Shown here in pieces: positions 1-7,925 of a DNA stretch of 64,000 bases (position 1 is the stretch's first letter; every line of letters begins with the position of its first letter). The position numbers were made by a program, and so were the translations under genes. The notes under the pieces were generated by a model that saw nothing but the letters and a program-made list of their open reading frames with translations, had not been told where the DNA came from and searched no databases. The stretch comes from an uncultured Lachnospiraceae bacterium (GTDB lineage: Bacteria > Bacillota > Clostridia > Lachnospirales > Lachnospiraceae). The stretch spans positions 62,001 through 126,000 of the forward strand of contig CACZJL010000003.1 of NCBI GenBank assembly GCA_902781505.1, read 5' to 3'.

Positions 1-579
1 GTAAAGTGCACCATCTACACCGATTTCGCCAATGAGGTGAAGGATTACGTCCTTACCGGATACCCACTTGTTTAACTTACCCTTAAGTACAACCTTGATT
101 GCGGAAGGAACCTTAAACCAGGCCTTGCCTGTAGCCATTCCTGCAGCCATATCTGTTGAACCGACACCTGTAGAAAATGCTCCTTCGGCACCATAGGTAC
201 ATGTATGAGAATCCGCGCCGATGATTAAATCACCCGCAACTGTGAGTCCTTTTTCAGGGAGGAGCGCATGCTCGATTCCCATTTCACCTACTTCAAAGTA
301 GTTTGTGATTTCATTTTTCATTGCAAAGTTACGTACACAAGCGCAGTTCTCTGCTGACTTAATATCCTTATTCGGTACAAAGTGATCCGGAACAAGGGCA
401 ATCTTATCCTTATCAAAAACAGTCTGGCTCTTCATCTTCTCCATTTCATGAATTGCCACAGGGCTGGTAATATCATTACCAAGTACGAGGTCAAGATTCG
501 CCTCAATCAGCTGTCCCGGCTCCACTGTTTCCAGGCCTGCATGAGCTGCAAGAATCTTCTGAGACATGGTCATACCCAT
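1..579 (-). CDS. leuC: 3-isopropylmalate dehydratase large subunit, 3' part outside window
   Basis: This is the N-terminal 193 residues of an aconitase-family hydro-lyase. The gene runs off the left edge of the window. I translated it by hand from ATG 579, which sits behind GGAGGATATTTTT. Visible motifs are VPDHFVPN near residue 60 and [15 protein letters not shown] near residue 130, typical of LeuC/HacA enzymes. LeuC and LeuD isomerise 2-isopropylmalate to 3-isopropylmalate in leucine synthesis, using a 4Fe-4S cluster. The cluster cysteines lie beyond the edge except perhaps the one in SHTCTYGA. The start [10 protein letters not shown] fits the shorter (~420 aa) class of LeuC. A homoaconitase-type substrate cannot be excluded from this part alone. 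Confidence 0.85.
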   Translation of the reverse strand, partial: MGMTMSQKILAAHAGLETVEPGQLIEANLDLVLGNDITSPVAIHEMEKMKSQTVFDKDKIALVPDHFVPNKDIKSAENCACVRNFAMKNEITNYFEVGEMGIEHALLPEKGLTVAGDLIIGADSHTCTYGAEGAFSTGVGSTDMAAGMATGKAWFKVPSAIKVVLKGKLNKWVSGKDVILHLIGEIGVDGALY

Positions 580-621
580 AAAAATATCCTCCATTCATAG
601 ATTTTAATCATATACGTTATG

Positions 622-650
622 ATTTTACATTACTAAAGTGAAAATTGCAA
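622..650 (-). promoter_or_regulatory. promoter of leuC
   Basis: TTGCAA and TAAAAT are separated by 17 bases, about 35 bases upstream of the ribosome site. This looks like a sigma-A promoter. CodY is encoded in this window and often represses leucine genes, but I did not find a confident CodY box here. Confidence 0.55.
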
Positions 651-700
651 AGGGAATTCTCACCTCCCTGCGAGATTCCACTGGGCAGCGATAGATGCGC

Positions 701-740
701 AAAAAAAGAGCAGGATTTCGTCAGAAATCCTGCTCTTTTT
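701..740 (-). terminator. terminator of tRNA-Pro
   Basis: A perfect AGAGCAGGATTTC / GAAATCCTGCTCT stem with a 4-base loop is followed by a run of T on the minus strand, directly after the tRNA. Confidence 0.85.
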
Positions 741-742
741 AA

Positions 743-816
743 TCGAAGCGACGTGATTCGAACACGCGACCTCTGCGTCCCGAACGCAGCGCTCTACCAA
801 ACTGAGCCACGCTTCG
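743..816 (-). tRNA. tRNA-Pro (anticodon CGG)
   Basis: The minus strand folds as a 74-nt cloverleaf. The acceptor pair is CGAAGCG/CGCTTCG, the anticodon arm is CTGCG-TTCGGGA-CGCAG with anticodon CGG, and the T-loop is TTCGAAT. The discriminator base is A. CCA is not encoded: the next bases are TT. It reads CCG codons, forms its own short transcription unit, and has a strong promoter and terminator. Confidence 0.95.
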
Positions 817-839
817 TTACGGCTTTTTGCAACAGATTT

Positions 840-868
840 ATTCTACTCTTTCACCGTCAGGCAGTCAA
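840..868 (-). promoter_or_regulatory. promoter of tRNA-Pro
   Basis: TTGACT and TAGAAT are separated by 17 bases, about 25 bases before the tRNA 5' end. Confidence 0.7.
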
Positions 869-930
869 GCCATTTTGCGAAAAATGCACCTTTCTGGGCA
901 GTTTTCGTCCAAGCCACATACGCCACGCTG

Positions 931-1986
931 TCAGACTTTCTCGTAGTAGATTGTGTAATCATTCCCGCTGACGTCGACGGTGGCTTTAGCTCCACTGATG
1001 ATTGGAACCGACGGCGGAAGATGACCGATATCAAGGTCCATAAGGATTGGCACGTGATACTTCTTTAAGATTCCGATAACAGCCTCATACATATCAAGTC
1101 CAAACGCCTCTTCTCCGAAGTGATACGGGCGTCCAATCAGGAATCCGATAGCCGTGGCAAACCAGCCTGCCTGATCGAGCTGCCAGATGGTTCTTCGAAG
1201 TGAAATAGGATTCAGATCACAGCTTTCAAGAAACCAGAGGATTCCGTCCTCAAAATAGCGCTCGTTAAATGATGCTACACGGTCAAATCGCGTACCGACA
1301 AGGGTTGACAGACAGTCAATGCAACCTCCGAGCAGTCGACCGGAAAGCTTCAGACTTGAAACCTTTGAATTCTCCAGATCCACCAGCTCTCCATTCAGAT
1401 ATGCACGAAGCTTCTTATCTTCAGTAACATTATACGTCGCAAGAGGATTTTCCGCGGATTTAAGTGAATCCTTCTCCCACTTGCGATATCCTGTCACGTG
1501 CTTTTTTTCTCCTGTCAGAATCGCATACGCATCCTGAAGCGCCGGATGCCATGGATTCTGGCCGAATGCAGGAGCACACGGTCCGTAAATGGCCGCTGTA
1601 TCCAGAATCGTATTCAGAAGAAACGTAAAATTAGTATTATCCGAATATCCTATAAACCACTTGGCGCGCGCAGATTTCAGCTCATCAAAATCCAGATACT
1701 GAATCGTTTCACACATCAGCTCTCCGCCGCCTGCAGAAAACAGGCAATCATTTCCGGAAGACACATACATCTCCTGAAGCTCTCTCGCACAATCCTTCGG
1801 ATTCGTGCTGATACCGATTCCATCATCCTTGAAGCAGTTTTCACCAGGAGTCACCTCATACCCCATGCTCTTAAACGTCTTCATCATGGAATAAAGCTGA
1901 CTGCGATAGGGCTCAAATGTACATCCGAAAGACGGAGCCGCAACTCCGATTGTATCACCCTTCTTCAGATCCTTTGGATATCTCAT
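931..1986 (-). CDS. S66 family LD-carboxypeptidase
   Basis: This 351-residue protein belongs to the serine peptidase family S66 (LdcA/MccF). The family cleaves L,D bonds in muropeptides during murein recycling, or inactivates microcin C-type peptides. The N-terminus LKKGDTIGVAAPSFG is the family opening motif. GYSDNTNFTF near residue 112 carries the nucleophile Ser. ESCDLNP and the C-terminal DIGHLPPSVPI provide the expected Glu and His. There is no signal peptide, so it is probably cytoplasmic. Its ATG overlaps the mecA stop as ATGA, so the two are translationally coupled. Sequence alone does not decide between muropeptide recycling and a MccF-like role. Confidence 0.85.
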   Translation of the reverse strand: MRYPKDLKKGDTIGVAAPSFGCTFEPYRSQLYSMMKTFKSMGYEVTPGENCFKDDGIGISTNPKDCARELQEMYVSSGNDCLFSAGGGELMCETIQYLDFDELKSARAKWFIGYSDNTNFTFLLNTILDTAAIYGPCAPAFGQNPWHPALQDAYAILTGEKKHVTGYRKWEKDSLKSAENPLATYNVTEDKKLRAYLNGELVDLENSKVSSLKLSGRLLGGCIDCLSTLVGTRFDRVASFNERYFEDGILWFLESCDLNPISLRRTIWQLDQAGWFATAIGFLIGRPYHFGEEAFGLDMYEAVIGILKKYHVPILMDLDIGHLPPSVPIISGAKATVDVSGNDYTIYYEKV

Positions 1987-2735
1987 GCATACTCCTTAAT
2001 CTTGTTCAGGGCATTCGCAGAAAGTAGCACTCTCGCGTGCTCGTTCAGATATGCCAGATGCTTATCACCGTCTAAATCAAGTGATGCAAACTCACTTAAA
2101 ATTTCAAGGAAGGCAGCAAATTTCTCCGGTTTCAGTCTTGAACGCTTCAATGCCAGATAGAAAACGCCGTCATCGCCCTTGTAAAGTGCATTTTGAATGC
2201 CCCATGTCTTATTAATATTTGCACAGAAATTCTCCACATCTTCCATCGTGGCAAATGCAGCGATAATCTGTTCTTTCTTGTTCCGGCCAGGTACCGTATC
2301 CGGTGCAACAGCTGGCTTCTTTGTCGCCTCTTTGGCCATCCGCATACCAAAAGGAAGAGCCGCATCCAGCGCCTGATCTGCATCAGCCGGGATATTTCCC
2401 TGCCCTGGCTCTGCAATTCCCGTACCGATAATCGCTCCCGGATTCGTCTCTGCAAGATGCTTGAACTCATCTAAAAAGCTCTTAAAATCAGACTCTGACG
2501 AAATGCGAATCACAAGTTCATCGCCAATCGCACGCATCTGCATGGCCATCGCCTCTCCACCTGTAATATGCACATCAATTTCATCCTCTGCCTGTTCAAT
2601 AATATCGTTTATAAAATCCTTCACCTTTGCCGTGTCTCCGCCGACAAAATCTGTCATGGAAATGCTGTAATCCTCGCAATCTTCCCTTGTCAGAACGCAC
2701 TCAAAAGCACTGTCACTAAGTCTTGTAAATTTCAT
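1983..2735 (-). CDS. mecA: MecA-family ClpC adaptor protein
   Basis: This 250-residue protein matches MecA/YpbH adaptors, which hand substrates such as competence factors to the ClpC-ClpP protease. The N-terminal part (residues ~1-75, MKFTRLSDSAFECVLTREDC, then an acidic helix and ITGGEA) resembles the substrate-binding domain. A linker rich in Ala/Pro/Lys (~100-140) leads to a C-terminal ClpC-binding-like domain with two alpha/beta repeats (~150-250). It overlaps the S66 gene by 4 bases. The target in this organism is unknown. DprA, YifB and T4P genes in the window make a competence link plausible but unproven. Confidence 0.75.
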   Translation of the reverse strand: MKFTRLSDSAFECVLTREDCEDYSISMTDFVGGDTAKVKDFINDIIEQAEDEIDVHITGGEAMAMQMRAIGDELVIRISSESDFKSFLDEFKHLAETNPGAIIGTGIAEPGQGNIPADADQALDAALPFGMRMAKEATKKPAVAPDTVPGRNKKEQIIAAFATMEDVENFCANINKTWGIQNALYKGDDGVFYLALKRSRLKPEKFAAFLEILSEFASLDLDGDKHLAYLNEHARVLLSANALNKIKEYA

Positions 2736-2759
2736 ATCCTAAAAATCCTGTTCCTGATC

Positions 2760-3194
2760 TTAATATAATTCTTCCTTTTTCGTTGTGCTACTTTCTACTG
2801 CTCCAATCAGATAAAACAGTGCAATCACAACAGCTACAACCGGGGTAATACCGGTCTCTGCAAGCCCGATTGAAAGGAGTTTCGGTACATAAAGTGCCGA
2901 CCATGCGGTGCAGATAAACCCAATAACCACAAGGATTGATTTACGTCTGCTCTTAATGCCGCAAATCCCAAATGCAAACATCACCACTCCGTGAAGGAAC
3001 ACAGAGGTTGCCAGAGTAATGCCCGCAAAACTGCCAAATGCCCGCGCCATCGGTACAAAACCTACCACGATATCAGACAGAGTATTTGCCGCAACAGCAC
3101 CAAGAATCATACCTAAGACACCTGTCAGCACGGTAATGAGTCCTTCAATTATATAGATAGCACCTGCAGTCTTAAGCAGAATGTTACGCTTCAT
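2760..3194 (-). CDS. small four-helix membrane protein, function unknown
   Basis: This 144-residue protein has about four hydrophobic segments (residues ~5-30, 45-65, 72-92, 100-130) and basic ends. I recognise no family. I start it at MKRNILLK because GGAGGATTTCT lies just upstream. The longer frame would put that ribosome site inside the coding region. It lies 24 bases upstream of mecA and may be the first gene of a three-gene operon with mecA and the S66 peptidase. Confidence 0.6.
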   Translation of the reverse strand: MKRNILLKTAGAIYIIEGLITVLTGVLGMILGAVAANTLSDIVVGFVPMARAFGSFAGITLATSVFLHGVVMFAFGICGIKSRRKSILVVIGFICTAWSALYVPKLLSIGLAETGITPVVAVVIALFYLIGAVESSTTKKEELY

Positions 3195-3245
3195 AGAAAT
3201 CCTCCATTTGCCAGAAATCCTATCTTGCAATTTTTCTCATCACAC

Positions 3246-3274
3246 ATTATACAGTTTCTTCCCCCGCTCGTAAA
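3246..3274 (-). promoter_or_regulatory. promoter for membrane protein-mecA-S66 operon
   Basis: TTTACG and a perfect TATAAT are separated by 17 bases, upstream of the GGAGG site of the small membrane protein. Confidence 0.55.
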
Positions 3275-3399
3275 GTCAGGGACAAAGCGTTTCATGTTCA
3301 GAAATTTATCATTATTTCGTCCGGAATGGTGAATTTTTAACACAAACACGAATTTTTAGTGTATTATTATCATGGGTATGTATAACGGGGAGGAACTAA

Positions 3400-4602
3400 A
3401 TGAATATTACTTTAAACAAATCAAACACATCTTATAATGCTCAGATGATTGCCAATGCATTGAAGGGGCTGCATCATATCAATTACTGGTGTCTCACTCC
3501 TACTTTTGAAGTTATTTCTACGACATCTGAGAATCCCAAGCTTTATGAACTTTTGCTTACATCGAGCAACCCGGAGGAAATTCTGGCACATTGCGAACAT
3601 AACAAAAATCCGCTGTTTTTAAATGCCGGTTTCGGCCTCATGTGGGGTGCCTGTTCAGAGCGGGGTTCATCTGGCGCTCTAAAGAAGATCCATATTATCG
3701 GACCGGTTCTTGATCATCATCTTAACGAAAAGCTGATGAATGGTGGTGTCAGTGAAAAGATTCTCGATATATTAAAGCCTTTGCCTGTGGTTTCCGTAAA
3801 ACAAATGCTGAACACGATTTCTACTCTTGATTTCGGTATTTCCGGCCGGATGTTAGAGGAAGAGGATATCCATTTCCTCTCTTCTCATATCATCGAGCAT
3901 TTTTCATCAAAGAGCGGGCCAACACCCGAAGAATCGAGTGCCTTCCACAGGCTTTATACACTGGAAAATGCTCTGATAAATATGATGATTTCCGGTAAGT
4001 TTGAAAAGCGGCATGCAATGGACTGTATCCTTGAGATTCTCTCCCTTCCATCGAATTCAACTTTCGAATCCGCCAGGGAAAATGCTCAGATTATTACAAC
4101 CGTTGCCATTCGGGCAGGGATTAAAGCCTGTCTGACACCGGAACATTCCTACACGATTGGCCGTGCATATCGCAATCAGATTCGTCAGTCCACACAGATT
4201 TCTGAGCTCAGTCGTTTGCTGTTCAATATGATTTCAGATTTTTCAAAGGAAATCAGCCGCATGAAAGACGGTCCGAAACTCTCACGACCGATTCAAACCT
4301 GCTGCGACTTCATTTCTTCTCATATTGAAGATAATCTGACGCTTGCACAGCTCGCGGAAAATGTTGGCTATGCGGAATATTATCTCTCCCAGAAGTTTAA
4401 GAAAGAGACCGGTAATACGATTAATAATTACCTGAAGGAGCAAAGAATCAGCTACAGTAAGGACCTGCTCGCACATACAGATCTTCCGATTGAAGACATT
4501 GCGAAGCGCCTGCATTTCTGTACACGAAGCTACTACTCCAGTGAATTTCATAAACTCACAGGCTATTCTCCTGCCGAATATCGCCGTGAACACAAAATCT
4601 GA
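3400..4602 (+). CDS. AraC-family transcriptional regulator
   Basis: This 400-residue protein has a C-terminal AraC/XylS DNA-binding domain at residues ~300-398. Two helix-turn-helix units are visible, LAENVGYAEYYLSQKFKKET and IAKRLHFCTRSYYSSEF, followed by the conserved TGYSPAEYR. The first ~290 residues are a sensor region without membrane segments that I cannot assign. A GGGGAGG ribosome site precedes the ATG. The gene stands alone, divergent from the mecA operon, and has its own terminator. Regulated targets are not evident. The divergent operon is the first candidate. Confidence 0.85.
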   Translation: MNITLNKSNTSYNAQMIANALKGLHHINYWCLTPTFEVISTTSENPKLYELLLTSSNPEEILAHCEHNKNPLFLNAGFGLMWGACSERGSSGALKKIHIIGPVLDHHLNEKLMNGGVSEKILDILKPLPVVSVKQMLNTISTLDFGISGRMLEEEDIHFLSSHIIEHFSSKSGPTPEESSAFHRLYTLENALINMMISGKFEKRHAMDCILEILSLPSNSTFESARENAQIITTVAIRAGIKACLTPEHSYTIGRAYRNQIRQSTQISELSRLLFNMISDFSKEISRMKDGPKLSRPIQTCCDFISSHIEDNLTLAQLAENVGYAEYYLSQKFKKETGNTINNYLKEQRISYSKDLLAHTDLPIEDIAKRLHFCTRSYYSSEFHKLTGYSPAEYRREHKI

Positions 4603-4607
4603 ATTCA

Positions 4608-4639
4608 ACGCGCACTGTAAGGGTGCGCGTTTTTATTTT
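4608..4639 (+). terminator. terminator of AraC-family gene
   Basis: An ACGCGCAC/GTGCGCGT stem is followed by TTTTTATTTT, immediately after the stop codon. Confidence 0.8.
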
Positions 4640-4663
4640 GCGGCACATTTTCTTTACTTACGC

Positions 4664-4705
4664 AAAAAATCCCGCCGAAGCGGTTTAAACCACTGCGGCG
4701 GGATT
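4664..4705 (-). terminator. terminator of rpsB-tsf
   Basis: AATCCCGCCG pairs with CGGCGGGATT around an inner GTGGTTTAAACCGC-like helix, followed by TTTTTTG on the minus strand. Confidence 0.85.
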
Positions 4706-4730
4706 GTAAATGCAATTTAGTTTAAAGGAA

Positions 4731-5825
4731 TCAGTCCTTCTTAAGCTGAGCTGCAACTTCTTCTGCGAAGTTTTCTTCCTTCTTTTCAAGACCTTCACCA
4801 GTCTCAAAACGAACGATCTTTGTAACCTTGAGGCCAGCGGATACGCTCTTTAAGTACTGAGCAACTGTCTGCTTGCCATCTTCTGCCTTTACGTAAACCT
4901 GATCGTAAAGAGAGATTTCCTTGAGTTGCTTGGAGATACGGCCTTCAACAAGTCCGGAGAAGATCTTGTTTCCAACGATCTCAGCCTTCTTAGCAAGAGC
5001 TAATTTAGCAATAACCTTAGGAGCTTCGTCAGAAAGGAAGTTCCATACGTAGTTCATGTTGGACTTCTTCTCTTCGAAGATAGCGATATCTTCTTCAGAC
5101 CACTTCTTCTCAGCGATAGCCTGATCAAGTAATGGGTTGAGGATTGGCTTTGGAAGTGTTGCAGGATCATTAAGAGCGGAATCAATTGTGATTTCTCTTA
5201 AGTGATTGATTTCTTCTGCAGAGATATCTTCTCTTGAAACGTATGTTGGGTTCATAGCTGCAACTTGCATTGCTACATTTGTAAGAGCTTCTACTGTAGC
5301 GTCGTTCTTTTCTCCTTCAGCTGCTACGAGAGCGCCGATACGACCGCCACCGTGAACATAACCAACAACAATAGGAGCTTCAACCTTAGCGAATCTTCTG
5401 ATTGTTAACTTCTCACCGATTGTAGCAATCTTCTCAACAAGAGCATCAGATACAGTCTTTGTTGTATCTTCCTTCCAAGCTTCTGCAAGGAAAGCATCAT
5501 CAACATCTACAGAGTTAGAAGCAAGAGCCTGCTCAGCTACTGCCTGTACGAAGTTCTGGAATGTTTCGTTCTTAGCAACGAAATCTGTCTCAGAGTTAAC
5601 TTCTACAATGGCTGCCTTGTTGCCTTCGAAAGCGATACGGCAGATACCTTCTGCTGCGATACGTCCGGCCTTCTTTTCAGCCTTCATAGCGCCGCTCTTA
5701 CGTAAGAACTCAATTGCTGCGTCTAAGTTACCATCGCACTCAGTGAGTGCCTTCTTACAATCCATCATACCTGCGCCAGATACTTCACGCAGTTCCTTAA
5801 CCATTGCTGCTGTAATTGCTGCCAT
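4731..5825 (-). CDS. tsf: translation elongation factor Ts
   Basis: EF-Ts recycles EF-Tu by releasing GDP. The N-terminal UBA-like domain has LREVSGAGMMDCKKAL. The core motif SETDFVAKNETF near residue 80 contains the TDFVAKN signature that contacts EF-Tu. At 364 residues it is clearly longer than the ~290 usual in Bacillus and E. coli. The extra length lies in the second half of the core (about residues 180-300). It follows rpsB in the same operon, as in most bacteria, and ends at a strong terminator. Confidence 0.97.
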   Translation of the reverse strand: MAAITAAMVKELREVSGAGMMDCKKALTECDGNLDAAIEFLRKSGAMKAEKKAGRIAAEGICRIAFEGNKAAIVEVNSETDFVAKNETFQNFVQAVAEQALASNSVDVDDAFLAEAWKEDTTKTVSDALVEKIATIGEKLTIRRFAKVEAPIVVGYVHGGGRIGALVAAEGEKNDATVEALTNVAMQVAAMNPTYVSREDISAEEINHLREITIDSALNDPATLPKPILNPLLDQAIAEKKWSEEDIAIFEEKKSNMNYVWNFLSDEAPKVIAKLALAKKAEIVGNKIFSGLVEGRISKQLKEISLYDQVYVKAEDGKQTVAQYLKSVSAGLKVTKIVRFETGEGLEKKEENFAEEVAAQLKKD

Positions 5826-5846
5826 AGTAATATTCCTTTCATAAGC

Positions 5847-5870
5847 ACCGGCCCCTTAACAAGAGCCGGT
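5847..5870 (-). other. rpsB-tsf intergenic hairpin
   Basis: ACCGGC/GCCGGT form a 6-bp inverted repeat around 12 bases in the 89-base gap between rpsB and tsf. It has no T-run, so it is more likely an RNA processing or stability element than a terminator. Confidence 0.4.
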
Positions 5871-5914
5871 AACCATTTCTTTTTATTTTAAATTAAAGTC
5901 AGTGAACAGTAGAA

Positions 5915-6646
5915 TTATTCAGCGTCTGCTGCAACTTCTTCTTCAGCCGGAGCAACTGCTTCAGCACCCTGCTTAGCTTCGATAACAGCATCAGCGAGCT
6001 TGCTTGTGATAAGCTTTACGGCTCTGATAGCGTCATCGTTACCTGGGATAACGAAGTCAAGATCATCTGGATCACAGTTTGTATCACAGATACCGATTAA
6101 TTCGATTCCTAAAGAATGAGCTTCCTTTACGCAAAGGGATTCCTTCTTAGGGTCAACTACAATGATAACGTCAGGGATCTGCTTCATCTCTTCGATACCG
6201 CCAAGAACCTTAACGAGCTTTTCCTGTTCCTTCTTAAGGTTGATAACTTCCTTCTTAGGGAGAACGTCGAATGTACCATCTTCTTCCATTCTCTTGATTT
6301 CCTTAAGTCTCTTAATTCTGGACTGGATAGTCTTGAAGTTTGTAAGCATACCACCGAGCCATCTCTCGTTTACGTAGAACTCGCCACAACGAGCTGCTTC
6401 TGTAGCAATAGCATCCTGAGCCTGCTTCTTAGTACCAACGAAAAGGATTCTTCCGCCGTTAGCTGCTACTTCAGATACTTCCTTGTAAGCTGCATCGAAC
6501 ATACCAACAGACTTCTGAAGATCGATGATGTGGATACCATTTCTCTGTGTGTAGATATATGGAGCCATCTTAGGGTTCCATCTTCTTGTCTGATGTCCGA
6601 AATGAACACCTGCTTCGAGTAACTGCTTCATTGAAATTACGCTCAT
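5915..6646 (-). CDS. rpsB: 30S ribosomal protein S2
   Basis: This 243-residue S2 protein starts [20 protein letters not shown], with the family signatures [15 protein letters not shown] and [13 protein letters not shown]. The C-terminus is an acidic Ala/Glu tail. S2 binds late in 30S assembly on the solvent side near bS1/bS21. It is the first gene of rpsB-tsf with a GGAGG site, a ~110-nt leader and a strong promoter. Confidence 0.98.
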   Translation of the reverse strand: MSVISMKQLLEAGVHFGHQTRRWNPKMAPYIYTQRNGIHIIDLQKSVGMFDAAYKEVSEVAANGGRILFVGTKKQAQDAIATEAARCGEFYVNERWLGGMLTNFKTIQSRIKRLKEIKRMEEDGTFDVLPKKEVINLKKEQEKLVKVLGGIEEMKQIPDVIIVVDPKKESLCVKEAHSLGIELIGICDTNCDPDDLDFVIPGNDDAIRAVKLITSKLADAVIEAKQGAEAVAPAEEEVAADAE

Positions 6647-6760
6647 TTTAATACCTCCATTTGGTTAAATAATTCTTTTGCGGACTTCCACTCAACCACG
6701 CCACCGTGAGCAACGGCACCGGCGCAGGAATCCACCCGCATGCATAATCACACAAAGGAT

Positions 6761-6789
6761 ATAATACAAAAGCAGACGCTTTTTGTCAA
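6761..6789 (-). promoter_or_regulatory. promoter of rpsB-tsf
   Basis: Perfect TTGACA and TATTAT are separated by 17 bases. The ~110-base leader between it and rpsB contains a GC-rich GTGCCGTTGCTCACGGTGGC segment that can fold, a possible site of S2 autoregulation. Confidence 0.75.
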
Positions 6790-6870
6790 CGTCTGCCTTT
6801 GGAAAATATTATTTTTTCATCCAGCTTCACCCGGCTCACGCGCTACGGGCACTGCTGAAGCGAATCGTCT

Positions 6871-7656
6871 TCAGACTTCCTCGTCCTCGTCCTTTCGGTC
6901 AAGCTCTTTCATCGCCTCAAAGACCTTATCGTTCTTTACACGAATGTAGGTTCCTCTCATACCGGAGGATCTCGATTCAATAACACCGGCACTTTCGAAT
7001 TTACGAAGTGCATTGACAATCACTGATCTTGTGATGCCCACGCGATCTGCGATTCTGCTTGCAACCAGAATTCCTTCATTTCCTTTCAGTTCACGGAAGA
7101 TGTGTCTGATTGCCTGAAGCTCTGATGCAGACAGAGTATTGATTGCGGACTGCACGATATTCTCCTTGCGATCTGCAATAGCATGCTCTTCATTTACCGA
7201 GCGCATCATTTCAAGGCCTACAACCGTCGTCCCGTACTCGCACAGGATGATGTCATCAATTCCGTATGGCTGGTCATTCTTGTACATGAAGAGCGTTCCA
7301 AGGCGCTCACCGCTGATTTCAACCGGTGTAATCATGGCTGAGAAGCCTGCATTCTGTGCAAAGCCAAGTGTCTGCAGGTTTACGTCCTCTTTTGTAGATA
7401 AGACGTTTAAAAAACGATTGTTCAGATCCTTATCGACAAACTTGCCGACTCTGGTATCTTCTAATTCTTCAATTGTTCGAACTCCTTCATAGAAGCCCTG
7501 GCCTAAAACCTTGCCCTTCTTAGAAATAACAAGAATATCAGATTCGAGAATTGAGCTTAATACTCTGCACATGTCATTGAATTCGACACGTCCGGAATGA
7601 TTGTTGTGTAAAAGTTTATTGATTTTTCGCGTTTTATCCAGTAAATGTACGCTCAT
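6871..7656 (-). CDS. codY: GTP- and branched-chain-amino-acid-sensing repressor CodY
   Basis: This 261-residue protein has the CodY layout. The N-terminal GAF domain starts MSVHLLDKTRKINKLL. The C-terminal winged helix-turn-helix has ASRIADRVGITRSVIVNALR, then SSGMRGTYIRV. CodY represses stationary-phase and nitrogen or amino-acid genes when isoleucine, leucine, valine and GTP are plentiful. Plausible local targets are leuC and, as in other Gram-positives, competence and pilus genes. This is inference, since I confirmed no CodY boxes. It has its own promoter downstream of the topA terminator. Confidence 0.95.
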   Translation of the reverse strand: MSVHLLDKTRKINKLLHNNHSGRVEFNDMCRVLSSILESDILVISKKGKVLGQGFYEGVRTIEELEDTRVGKFVDKDLNNRFLNVLSTKEDVNLQTLGFAQNAGFSAMITPVEISGERLGTLFMYKNDQPYGIDDIILCEYGTTVVGLEMMRSVNEEHAIADRKENIVQSAINTLSASELQAIRHIFRELKGNEGILVASRIADRVGITRSVIVNALRKFESAGVIESRSSGMRGTYIRVKNDKVFEAMKELDRKDEDEEV

Positions 7657-7718
7657 GGATGCCTCCTTGTTGAAATCGATTCACATATTGCCCCATATCC
7701 CGCTCTTAACTTACCTTA

Positions 7719-7747
7719 AATTTAGCATATTTTTAATAAAAGTACAA
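7719..7747 (-). promoter_or_regulatory. promoter of codY
   Basis: TTGTAC and TAAATT are separated by 17 bases. An AAGGAGG site follows ~45 bases later. Confidence 0.55.
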
Positions 7748-7863
7748 CAGATTCCTTTTCACAATCAAAGTTTTCACACAATTATGCTCATTGCGCCAAT
7801 CGTGGCTATTTGCAGAATAATTCCAAATTTTGTCTCACCGGGCGTTTCTTCCTCAGTGCCATT

Positions 7864-7895
7864 AATAAAAAACACGGGGCGATTCCACCCCGTGC
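7864..7895 (-). terminator. terminator of topA
   Basis: A GCACGGGG/CCCCGTG(T) stem with an 8-base loop is followed by TTTTTTATT on the minus strand. Confidence 0.85.
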
Positions 7896-7925
7896 TTTCA
7901 TCTCGTCGCCATTGGCGTTTATTAT

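Noticed and set aside
645..971. Open frame of 108 codons on the plus strand across the tRNA
   Set aside because: It runs antisense through the tRNA and its terminator, so it is a chance frame.
1498..2160. 220-codon plus-strand frame opposite the S66/mecA genes
   Set aside because: It is the shadow of two well-supported minus-strand genes and has no protein family character.
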